NCBI GenBank assembly: GCA_009784355.1
Contig: WRBU01000083.1
Coordinates: 1 to 6,061, forward strand
Direction: 5' to 3'
Origin: Defluviitaleaceae bacterium
GTDB lineage: Bacteria; Bacillota; Clostridia; Lachnospirales; WRAX01
Length of the DNA stretch: 6,061 bases
Part shown: positions 1 through 5,745 of the stretch, piece after piece
Numbering within the stretch: the first letter of the stretch is position 1
Layout of the letters: every line of letters begins with the position of its first letter
Position numbers and translations under genes: made by a program
Notes under the pieces: model-generated
What the model saw: only the letters and a program-made list of their open reading frames with translations
Databases searched by the model: none
What the model was told of the DNA's origin: nothing

Positions 1-813
1 AAGCACAATAGGGAAGTAAAGTCCGCTAATGGTAGCAGCACGCACACTGGCTTTGCGCATTGCGCCCGACAAACCCTTAAAATCATCATAATTACGATGC
101 TCTCTCAAAAGCGTTTTTGTAGTCTTTGCGCCTGTTATGCCTTCGTTGTAGCTGGCGGTTATTTTAGAGTTCTTTTTGCGGCTTTCTCTGTGTGCTTTTA
201 GCAATTTGCGCTGGAAGTAAATAGAGATAACCACCAAAAACGGCATGATGGCAAGCATTACCAAAGCCAAACGCCAGTCAATAATAAACATAAACACAAT
301 GTAAAACAACATCATAAAAATACTGTGTACAATATCCAAAGCACCCCAAGATAGGATGTTACCAATGCTGTGGGTGTCTGACGTTAATCTTGCCATTATC
401 CAGCCTGTAGGGGTGTTATCAAAATACGTAAACGAAAGGTTTTGCAAATGGTGGAAAGCCGCCTCTCGCACATCTGCCGCTACATAATTGTCTATTCGCC
501 CTGCGGTATAAATAAACACAAACACACACAAAGCCTGAAAAGCCATCAAACCGCCAAGCAATGCAATGAAAGTCGGCAAACCTTCCAAATTGCGCACATA
601 CTCGCTTGTAGCCTCAATATATTGCAGAGTTGCAAAATTGTCAATAGCATAACGCACCATAAAAGGGTAGACCGCACCAGCCACCGCCAATAAACTGCCA
701 GATAAAAGCAGCATCACAAAGGTCTTTTTGTACCGCATAACAAATTGAAATAACTTCTTCCAAACATTTGCGTCAAAACCCTTGTTATATTCCTGTTCTT
801 CAAAATGTTCCAT
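1..813 (-). CDS. ABC exporter permease/ATPase, second subunit of a heterodimer (N-terminal part only)
   Basis: The gene begins at an ATG (811-813) and runs off the left edge, so only the first 271 residues are seen. They form the membrane half of an ABC exporter: an N-terminal elbow rich in charge (about 1-28), then hydrophobic segments at roughly 29-51, 80-104, 154-178 and 181-200, with a fifth starting near 259. Segments resembling exporter coupling-helix regions lie around FDNTPTGWIMARL (131-143) and around ITGAKTTKTLLRE (226-238). The nucleotide-binding domain lies outside the window. An AGGAGG Shine-Dalgarno (826-831) sits 12 nt upstream, slightly long. The restriction gene ends 47 nt before it, with no convincing terminator between. 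The likely partner is the ABC gene ending at 3153, which has the degenerate nucleotide site; this one should then carry the catalytic Glu and switch His. Family is confident; substrate is unknown. Confidence 0.9.
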   Translation of the reverse strand, partial: MEHFEEQEYNKGFDANVWKKLFQFVMRYKKTFVMLLLSGSLLAVAGAVYPFMVRYAIDNFATLQYIEATSEYVRNLEGLPTFIALLGGLMAFQALCVFVFIYTAGRIDNYVAADVREAAFHHLQNLSFTYFDNTPTGWIMARLTSDTHSIGNILSWGALDIVHSIFMMLFYIVFMFIIDWRLALVMLAIMPFLVVISIYFQRKLLKAHRESRKKNSKITASYNEGITGAKTTKTLLREHRNYDDFKGLSGAMRKASVRAATISGLYFPIVL

Positions 814-860
814 AAATTAATTTTCCCTCCTTTTGGGAAGCGAACGAGCCTAACTCGTAA

Positions 861-1646
861 TTATGCTGTAAAGCCTTTATAGCTCGAAAACCCTAGCATA
901 TACAACGCCAAAGCGAGCGAGCCATCCTTTCTTGAAGCAATGACATTTAGTTCATCAATCACCTTATCGTTTGGAATAGTATCTACTATCATCCTTGCTA
1001 CAACTTCATCAACTGTTTTTGGCAACTGAACGCACATTTGATAAAATGCATCTTCCTGACCTGTAACGAGTGCGTAAAAATTATCAATACTCATACGTCG
1101 AATACGACGATGTTTTTGACTGTTGCCATCAATCGAAACTGACCAAGCAATGTCTTGTGATTTTTTCGCAATAACCTCCACAAGAATACACGCACAATCA
1201 TCGTCTTTAAGTAGTTGTGACTGCATTTTCATATATGTTTTAGCTGAAGATGATGAATTCATGGTGTTATGCTTGTTTTTCATCTCAACGAAAACACGGC
1301 TAACCTTGTCATTGTTGGGAAGTTCTATTCCGCCTTCTTTCGCAAAAGCAATGTCCCAACCGCTCGGGGGCACTTCGCAATTAGGGATGTATTGAAAAAT
1401 CCTTTGATGGAAATAACCAACGTCGTTATTATTGGATTTATCACGCTGTCTAAAAACTTCATTTTTTATAATTTCTTCCCAAGTGAAACCATACACACTT
1501 TTATCAAAAACTAACTTCACGGGGTCGATTATATTTTTATTGAATCTTTTCAAATTGAAAGGCATTAGCCTGTCGCCGTAATTTCGGATTGTTGATTCGA
1601 TGTGTTTAACAAAACTTTCTTCCGTGATAAATGATAACTTCCACAT
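861..1646 (-). CDS. Type II restriction endonuclease, Eco47II/Sau96I-like
   Basis: A 261-residue protein that matches my recollection of the Eco47II restriction endonuclease family, whose members cut GGNCC or GGWCC. Family-like features visible are the N-terminal WKLSFI opening, FNKNIIDPVKL (35-45), RQRDKSNNNDVGYFHQ (66-81) and a C-terminal ALYMLGFSSY stretch. A PD-(D/E)xK-type nuclease core can be proposed: Asp98 in GWD, then Glu121-Met-Lys123 in VEMKNKHN. The ATG at 1644-1646 is preceded by GGAG (1655-1658) with 8-nt spacing, and the residues it adds look family-like, so I prefer it to an internal ATG at 1563-1565. With this start it overlaps the methyltransferase gene by 82 nt in another frame. 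It should cleave unmodified DNA that the upstream methyltransferase protects. The exact recognition site is inferred from the family, not visible. Confidence 0.88.
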   Translation of the reverse strand: MWKLSFITEESFVKHIESTIRNYGDRLMPFNLKRFNKNIIDPVKLVFDKSVYGFTWEEIIKNEVFRQRDKSNNNDVGYFHQRIFQYIPNCEVPPSGWDIAFAKEGGIELPNNDKVSRVFVEMKNKHNTMNSSSSAKTYMKMQSQLLKDDDCACILVEVIAKKSQDIAWSVSIDGNSQKHRRIRRMSIDNFYALVTGQEDAFYQMCVQLPKTVDEVVARMIVDTIPNDKVIDELNVIASRKDGSLALALYMLGFSSYKGFTA

Positions 1647-2653
1647 TCCACTCTCTCCAATCCTTTGTAAATCTCTTTTGCGACCTCATACGCCAAAAGA
1701 GGTGGTACGGCGTTTCCAATTTGCCTGTATTGTGAACCTATGCTGCCGCTAAATTGCCATTCATCGGGAAAAGATTGAATTCGGGCATTTTCACGCACGG
1801 TAAAAGGTCTAGCTTCTGTTGGATGACAACGTTCTGTTTGCTTTTGTGACGGAGATGTCAAAACGGTGAGTGAAGGTTCGTCCATACTCATACGGCGCAA
1901 AATACCTGTGCGCCCACCGCCCAAATACCAGTTAGCCATCATGTATTCTTTTGCAATATTCTCGGGAATATCACGCCAATAACCACCGGGCGGCACAAGG
2001 TCAAACAATTTGCGTTTATGGGCAGAATACTGAGAACCTTCACTTTGCGGCACATTTTGCAAAACATCACGCAGCACGGGCTTATATCCGTGTTTTGTGG
2101 GTATATTAAAGTGCATCATATCTACAAGGTCGCTGCGAATACCAACGATAATAAGGCGTTCTCGTTTTTGTGCAACACCGTAATCCCATGCATTGTAAAC
2201 ATTTGTTTGCACTTTATAGCCTTCTGCTTCAAAAATATTACAAATAATCTTAAAAGTACACCCTTTATCATGGTTTATAAGACCACGAACATTCTCAAAT
2301 AGGAATACCTTTGGCTGGAGCTTTTGCAAAAAAACGGCATAGTGGTAAAATAGAGTGCCACGAGCATCTTCCAGCCCTAAACGTTTTCCAGCATAAGAAA
2401 ATGCTTGACAAGGCGCACCGCCAGAAAGCAAGTCAAGTTCACCTTTTTTGATATTGAAATGACTTTCAAGGTCAATAGATGAGATATTTGCAATGTCATC
2501 ACAAATTACATTCCAGCTTGGGCGATTATTTTTTAATGTATTGGCGGCATTTTTATCGATTTCAACCAACCCAATGGTTTCAAATCCAGCCATTTCAAGA
2601 CCCAATGCCAAACCGCCTGCGCCAGCAAAAAGCTCTATTGATTTAAAACTCAT
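1565..2653 (-). CDS. DNA (cytosine-5-)-methyltransferase of a type II R-M system
   Basis: The 362-residue protein has the complete order of C5 methyltransferase motifs: SAM-binding motif I ELFAGAGG (7-14), motif IV with the catalytic cysteine GGAPCQ (Cys82), motif VI FENVRG with Glu120, motif VIII QKRER (162-166), a target recognition region roughly 180-275, motif IX around RENARIQSFPDEW (287-299) and motif X GNAVPP (313-318). It transfers a methyl group to C5 of cytosine and should protect the host from the nuclease encoded next. Because that nuclease looks Eco47II/Sau96I-like, the target is probably GGNCC or GGWCC (inference). Start: the ATG at 2651-2653 lies 5 nt after GAGGTGA (2659-2665), a seven-base match to the anti-SD; a GTG nine nt upstream is in frame but would sit inside that SD. 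The SD contains the stop codon of the acetyltransferase gene. The last 27 codons overlap the endonuclease gene. No controller (C) protein gene is present. Confidence 0.95.
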   Translation of the reverse strand: MSFKSIELFAGAGGLALGLEMAGFETIGLVEIDKNAANTLKNNRPSWNVICDDIANISSIDLESHFNIKKGELDLLSGGAPCQAFSYAGKRLGLEDARGTLFYHYAVFLQKLQPKVFLFENVRGLINHDKGCTFKIICNIFEAEGYKVQTNVYNAWDYGVAQKRERLIIVGIRSDLVDMMHFNIPTKHGYKPVLRDVLQNVPQSEGSQYSAHKRKLFDLVPPGGYWRDIPENIAKEYMMANWYLGGGRTGILRRMSMDEPSLTVLTSPSQKQTERCHPTEARPFTVRENARIQSFPDEWQFSGSIGSQYRQIGNAVPPLLAYEVAKEIYKGLERVECGSYHLSRKKVLLNTSNQQSEITATG

Positions 2654-2658
2654 TAAAA

Positions 2659-3150
2659 TCACCTCAATGCATTTGAAAGCCGAAGGCTACTTCTCGATAG
2701 TTTGTAAAATCTAAAATTATCGTCATCATGGGTATGCGTAAATCCCAGTTTTTCAAGCACATGCTGGCTACGCACATTTCGCAAAACCGTGTCAGCAAAA
2801 ATTGTTTCAAGGTGCAAGTCATTAAAGGCGTATTTTAAAAGTGCGGTAATTGCCTTTGTACCGTAACCTTTGCCTTTAACCAAATCGTTGCTCAAAGCAA
2901 TGCCGAAACTTGATGTCTTTGCGTACCAGTCTATATGCTTTAAATAAATTTGCCCAACCACTTTGCCGTTTGCAATAATAGCAAAATATTTTCGTGTGAC
3001 ATCAGATGTCATTTTGCGAAAATAATCTTCACAGCTTTGATAGCTGTATTGATATGGAATTTCAGTCATCATTGGGTCGGCAACATATTCACGAAAAAAA
3101 TCATGCCACAACTTGCTTGTGATTGCAACCAAAGAAACTTCGCTCTCCAT
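2659..3150 (-). CDS. GNAT family N-acetyltransferase (RimJ/RimL-like)
   Basis: A 163-residue cytosolic protein with the GNAT fold signature: a beta strand IANGKVVGQIYL (59-70), the acetyl-CoA pyrophosphate loop VKGKGYGTKA (91-100, the Q/RxxGxG/A region), and the C-terminal NVRSQHVLEKLGF (125-137) typical of RimJ/RimL-like enzymes. It transfers an acetyl group from acetyl-CoA to an amine; the acceptor cannot be read from sequence. Start: the ATG at 3148-3150 has GGAG (3159-3162) 8 nt upstream. A longer in-frame ATG at 3189 would overlap the transporter gene and lacks this support. The gap to the ABC stop codon is only 2 nt, so translation is probably coupled. The gene ends inside the SD of the methyltransferase. 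The tail after NFRFYKL (145-151) is a short basic/serine stretch that may be non-essential. Confidence 0.88.
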   Translation of the reverse strand: MESEVSLVAITSKLWHDFFREYVADPMMTEIPYQYSYQSCEDYFRKMTSDVTRKYFAIIANGKVVGQIYLKHIDWYAKTSSFGIALSNDLVKGKGYGTKAITALLKYAFNDLHLETIFADTVLRNVRSQHVLEKLGFTHTHDDDNFRFYKLSRSSLRLSNALR

Positions 3151-3152
3151 AC

Positions 3153-4913
3153 CTACATCTCCGCTTCCAGCATAGATTGTATATCCCAAATACGCTTATA
3201 AAGGCCATCACGGGAAATAAGCTCGCCATGTGTGCCAATATCTGCAATTTTGCCATCTTCTACAACAAAGATGCGGTCGGCATTCATAAGTGTGGTTATG
3301 CGCTGGGATATAATGAAGGTTGTTATATCTTTTTTGCGGGTGGCTAGGGCTTCACGAATTTGCGCGTCGGTTTCTGTATCAACAGCGGAAAGGCTGTCGT
3401 CAAAAATTAGCATTTCGCTGTCTTTTATCAAGGTGCGGGCAATGGCGACACGTTGTTTTTGCCCGCCGGAAAGGGTAACGCCGCGCTCTCCCACCATGGT
3501 TTCATAACCTTCTTCAAATTCGGTAATAAAATTGTGAGCAGAAGCCGTGCGGGTTGCGTCAAATATTTCATCCTCAGCCACACCTTCTTTTGCCATCTCC
3601 AAATTACTGCGTATTGTGCGGGAGTACAAGAAAGGCTCTTGAAGCACAATTCCAATGGATTTGCGAAGATGCTCTTTGGAAATATCCCGCAGTTCCTTAC
3701 CGTTTATAGTGATGCTCCCGCTGTTGTAGTCGTAAAGACGAAGCATAAGCAGCATAAGAGTGGATTTTCCGCTGCCGGTAGCCCCTAATATAGATATGGT
3801 TTCGCCTTTTTTAACAGTAAAGCTCATACCGTCAAATATTTTGCGCTCATCACCATAAGCAAAATCTACATTGTTAAACACGATGTCGCCTCGGAGGTCA
3901 TGCGGGGTAGCCCCTGGGGTGTCACATTCTGCCGGCTCGTCAAGCACTTCATAAATGCGCTCCATAGCAACCTGCGTGCGTCCCAAATCGCTCATAACAC
4001 GACCAAGCTGGCGTATTGGCCAAACCATCATCCATGCCGCAGTGTTAAATGCGACCAAACCGCCCACGGTCAATGTATCGATGGACACAAAATAAATACC
4101 CATGACAAAAGTGGTTACAATTTGTGCAAAGCACAAAATATCGGACAAAGACCAAAACCACGCCAAAAATTTCATCTGCTTAAATTGCAGCTTCTTAAAA
4201 TCATCATTTTTATCAATAAATTTGTCTACTTCAAAGCGGGCTCGCCCAAAAGCACGCACAACACGTACGCCCGTGATGGATTCTTGCAAAACTGTGGAAA
4301 GCTCACCCTCTTTTTCGTCTTGCTGTTTAAACACCCGGCGTACTGCCCTAAAAAATATATAGGAAAAAATAAAAATTATGGGCAAAAATGCGAAAGATAT
4401 TAGGGTTAAGGTCATGTTAAGGCTTCGCATTGTAATAAAAGCCGCCGTGGTGAAGAAAATTGCACGGGCAATTTCAACAGTTTGTTGTGATAAAAATCGG
4501 CGGGTTTGCTCCACGTCTGATGTACAGCGTTGGATGAGGTCGCCTGTTTGTGCTGACACGTGATAATTATAAGGCAATTTTTGAATGTGGTCGTATAGCC
4601 TGTCTTTCATACGTTTCGCGGTATTCTCGCTAAACATAGATACAAGCCGCTGGCGGCCAAATACAAAAAATGCAATTAGCAATGCAGTAGTAAGGTGTGC
4701 TGCTGCAACAAGCCAAATATTATTTTGCCAGCCTTCAACACCCCCAAACAAATTGACAAACCACATAACTGTCGGATGGTCTTCAATGGGATAGTCGTTT
4801 AACACATTGTCAAACAAAATTGTGATGAGCAGCGGGGCTGAAAAGTTGACAAATCCAGAGCCAGCTTGGCACAACCAAGCCAACACACCTTGCCACAAAT
4901 GCCCTTTTGTCAT
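3153..4913 (-). CDS. ABC exporter permease/ATPase with degenerate nucleotide site, first subunit of a heterodimer
   Basis: A full-length ABC exporter half (586 residues from the first ATG). The membrane domain spans about 1-310; the ATPase domain follows with Walker A GATGSGKST (377-385), Q-loop Gln425, signature LSGGQ (481-485), Walker B MLIFD (501-505), D-loop SAVD (509-512) and a switch region IISQR. The catalytic Glu after Walker B is Asp506, and the switch His is Gln537. This pair of changes marks the degenerate-site subunit of heterodimeric exporters such as BmrC, LmrC and TM287. The partner is probably the gene starting at 813. Start problem: the ATG at 4911-4913 has no SD, while GGGGAG (4944-4949) lies 31 nt upstream. 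In-frame residues before the ATG (LLKRLRP) look like the missing exporter elbow, so a start at the ATT of 4935-4937 is plausible. Substrate is unknown: drug, peptide or, given the Fur-like box, something related to metals. Confidence 0.93.
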   Translation of the reverse strand: MTKGHLWQGVLAWLCQAGSGFVNFSAPLLITILFDNVLNDYPIEDHPTVMWFVNLFGGVEGWQNNIWLVAAAHLTTALLIAFFVFGRQRLVSMFSENTAKRMKDRLYDHIQKLPYNYHVSAQTGDLIQRCTSDVEQTRRFLSQQTVEIARAIFFTTAAFITMRSLNMTLTLISFAFLPIIFIFSYIFFRAVRRVFKQQDEKEGELSTVLQESITGVRVVRAFGRARFEVDKFIDKNDDFKKLQFKQMKFLAWFWSLSDILCFAQIVTTFVMGIYFVSIDTLTVGGLVAFNTAAWMMVWPIRQLGRVMSDLGRTQVAMERIYEVLDEPAECDTPGATPHDLRGDIVFNNVDFAYGDERKIFDGMSFTVKKGETISILGATGSGKSTLMLLMLRLYDYNSGSITINGKELRDISKEHLRKSIGIVLQEPFLYSRTIRSNLEMAKEGVAEDEIFDATRTASAHNFITEFEEGYETMVGERGVTLSGGQKQRVAIARTLIKDSEMLIFDDSLSAVDTETDAQIREALATRKKDITTFIISQRITTLMNADRIFVVEDGKIADIGTHGELISRDGLYKRIWDIQSMLEAEM

Positions 4914-4934
4914 CGGTCTTAATCGCTTTAATAA

Positions 4935-4949
4935 AATAAAAATCTCCCC
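4935..4949 (-). promoter_or_regulatory. Ribosome binding site with a possible AUU start for the ABC gene
   Basis: On the minus strand AAAAGGGGAG ends at 4944, and 6 nt later an in-frame ATT (4935-4937) could initiate. From there the frame reads through LLKRLRP into the conventional ATG at 4911-4913 with no stop. Upstream the frame is closed by a TAG at 4965-4967, and no ATG, GTG, TTG or CTG lies between that stop and 4913. AUU initiation is known for infC; here it is an inference from SD spacing and the N-terminal sequence. A sequencing error is the main alternative. Confidence 0.45.
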
Positions 4950-4959
4950 TTTTGGTGTA

Positions 4960-4974
4960 TGATACTAATTCTCA
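4960..4974. promoter_or_regulatory. Fur-type operator (7-1-7 box)
   Basis: TGATACTAATTCTCA matches the Fur 7-1-7 consensus TGATAAT-N-ATTATCA at 12 of 14 informative positions, each half differing by one A-to-C change. It lies 11 nt upstream of the ABC gene's SD, where a repressor would cover the transcription start or the -10 region. Fur binds such sites with ferrous iron and represses. A PerR or Zur site is less likely by half-site sequence. No Fur gene is in the window. Confidence 0.5.
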
Positions 4975-5002
4975 TTCAAAATCATGATTTGCTCTCGGTC
5001 AA
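4974..5002 (-). promoter_or_regulatory. Candidate promoter for the leftward ABC-GNAT-R-M operon (weak)
   Basis: The best spaced pair I see on the minus strand is TTGACC (4997-5002, five of six to the -35 consensus), a 17-nt spacer, and TTGAAT (4974-4979, four of six but lacking the conserved A at position 2). The start would fall near 4967, inside the Fur-like box. An alternative -10 is TATCAT (4959-4964), with no recognisable -35. Either would leave a very short leader before the GGGGAG SD. Confidence 0.35.
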
Positions 5003-5005
5003 AAC

Positions 5006-5027
5006 GCTTTGCATTGCGGTGTAAAGC
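5006..5027. repeat. Imperfect inverted repeat in the divergent region
   Basis: GCTTTGCA (5006-5013) and TGTAAAGC (5020-5027) form an 8-bp stem with one G-T pair around a 6-nt loop. There is no T-tract, so it is not a terminator. It lies just upstream of the proposed -35 of the ABC operon and could be a protein-binding palindrome, or chance. Confidence 0.3.
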
Positions 5028-5161
5028 ATCCCTCGGCATATTATGTTTTGAAGCGGAATTAGTGTGACCACCTCTTTGTTACAGCCGCGAAACTTAATTT
5101 TATCACAAAAAGCCGTTGCTGTAAAGCCCGTAGAGGTTACAAAAAAATTACAAATTTGGCT

Positions 5162-5190
5162 TTGACAAGCGTCTTATGTGATGTTATAAT
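5162..5190 (+). promoter_or_regulatory. Consensus sigma-A promoter of the small membrane protein gene
   Basis: TTGACA (5162-5167), a 17-nt spacer and TATAAT (5185-5190) match both consensus hexamers perfectly. A TG at 5182-5183 adds the extended -10 element. The start would be near 5197, giving a leader of about 30 nt. The region just upstream is A-rich (5139-5154) and could act as an UP element. No operator overlaps it visibly, which suggests strong constitutive transcription. Confidence 0.9.
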
Positions 5191-5228
5191 GACTAGATTA
5201 AATAATTTTATAGGAGCGATTTATTAAT

Positions 5229-5702
5229 ATGACGGGTTTAGGATGGTTAGACATAATTATTATTGTTTTTGCGGCTTTGGTGGCTATTGGCATTGGGCTT
5301 TATTTTTTAAACCGCTGGGCAACAAGGCGGTACAGCCAACAGCAAGACATGGTGGCAAAAAACAAGCAAGCGGCAAGCATCTATGTAATTGATAAAAAAC
5401 ACGACAAAGCCGCAAATGTGCAAGGTCTGCCGAAGATGGTGGTTGATAACCTGCCAAAAACGGCGAAGGTCGCAAAAATGTATTTTGTAAAGGCAAAGGT
5501 AGGGCCGCAAATAATAACCCTCATGGCAGACAAAAATACATACAGTGCGCTGGATGTTAAAAAAACTTTCCAAGTAGAGCTTGCTGGCATCTATATAGTT
5601 AGTGTAAAAGGTGCAAAATCAGCTTTTGAGGTCAAAGAAGCTAAAAAAGCAAAGGAAAGAAAAAAGAAAGAAGCCGAAAAACAAACTAAAAATGCAAAAT
5701 AA
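5229..5702 (+). CDS. Membrane-anchored conserved hypothetical protein
   Basis: The 157-residue protein has one N-terminal membrane helix (about 7-27) followed by a basic NRWATRR stretch, which predicts an N-out, cytosol-facing C-terminus. A globular part (about 48-130) includes YVIDKK (52-57), GLPKMVVDNLPK (66-77), VKAKVGPQI (87-95) and AGIYIVSVKG (119-128). The end (135-157) is a highly charged Lys/Glu/Ala tail, probably helical. From memory, this mid-region resembles a clostridial family of small membrane proteins with no assigned function; I have no name for it. The layout recalls YajC in topology only, with no sequence match that I can claim. The ATG at 5229 has AGGAG (5212-5216) 12 nt upstream. 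It is a single-gene unit between a consensus promoter and a terminator whose stem overlaps the stop codon. Confidence 0.85.
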   Translation: MTGLGWLDIIIIVFAALVAIGIGLYFLNRWATRRYSQQQDMVAKNKQAASIYVIDKKHDKAANVQGLPKMVVDNLPKTAKVAKMYFVKAKVGPQIITLMADKNTYSALDVKKTFQVELAGIYIVSVKGAKSAFEVKEAKKAKERKKKEAEKQTKNAK

Positions 5703-5736
5703 AAAATGTCATGCCTTTGACGGCATGACATTTTTT
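5701..5736. terminator. Bidirectional intrinsic terminator
   Basis: A perfect 15-bp stem (5701-5715 with 5722-5736) encloses a 6-nt loop TTTGAC. The outer six pairs are A-T, so each strand ends in a T-run, and the sequence continues T-rich on the plus strand to 5744. It lies between two convergent genes (stops at 5702 and 5746) and should terminate both. Its stem starts within the TAA stop codon of the rightward gene. Confidence 0.95.
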
Positions 5737-5745
5737 ATTTTGTTA

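Larger units (their letters stand above)
4938..5228. other. Divergent intergenic regulatory region
   Basis: About 290 bp separate the leftward ABC operon from the rightward small membrane protein gene. The left part holds the ABC gene's SD, the Fur-like box and its weak promoter; the right part holds a consensus sigma-A promoter. Between about 5030 and 5135 I see no coding sequence, tRNA or recognisable riboswitch. An imperfect palindrome lies at 5006-5027 and an A-rich stretch with two TTACAAA repeats at 5137-5154. Confidence 0.7.

Noticed and set aside
442..693. Plus-strand open frame of 83 codons opposite the second ABC gene
   Set aside because: Antisense to a well-supported membrane domain, with low-complexity His/Ser/Gln-rich translation; not a gene.
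844..858. Small inverted repeat ACGAG/CTCGT between the endonuclease and the second ABC gene as a terminator
   Set aside because: Only a 5-bp stem with a 5-nt loop and no T-tract on the transcribed strand; it would not terminate.
2018..2302. Plus-strand open frame of 94 codons opposite the methyltransferase
   Set aside because: Antisense to conserved methyltransferase motifs and without an SD; shadow frame.
3151..3189. Longer start for the acetyltransferase at 3189
   Set aside because: The extra 13 residues overlap the ABC gene's end, and the SD at 3159-3162 sits correctly for the ATG at 3150 instead.
3900..4403. Plus-strand open frame of 167 codons opposite the ABC gene
   Set aside because: It lies wholly antisense to a clear ABC exporter gene, has no SD and no family-like sequence; it is a shadow frame.
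5118..5128. GCTGTAAAGCC also occurring near 866, and TGTAAAGC repeated at 5020 and 5120
   Set aside because: Short matches, one of them at the coding end of the endonuclease gene; no consistent context, so probably chance.
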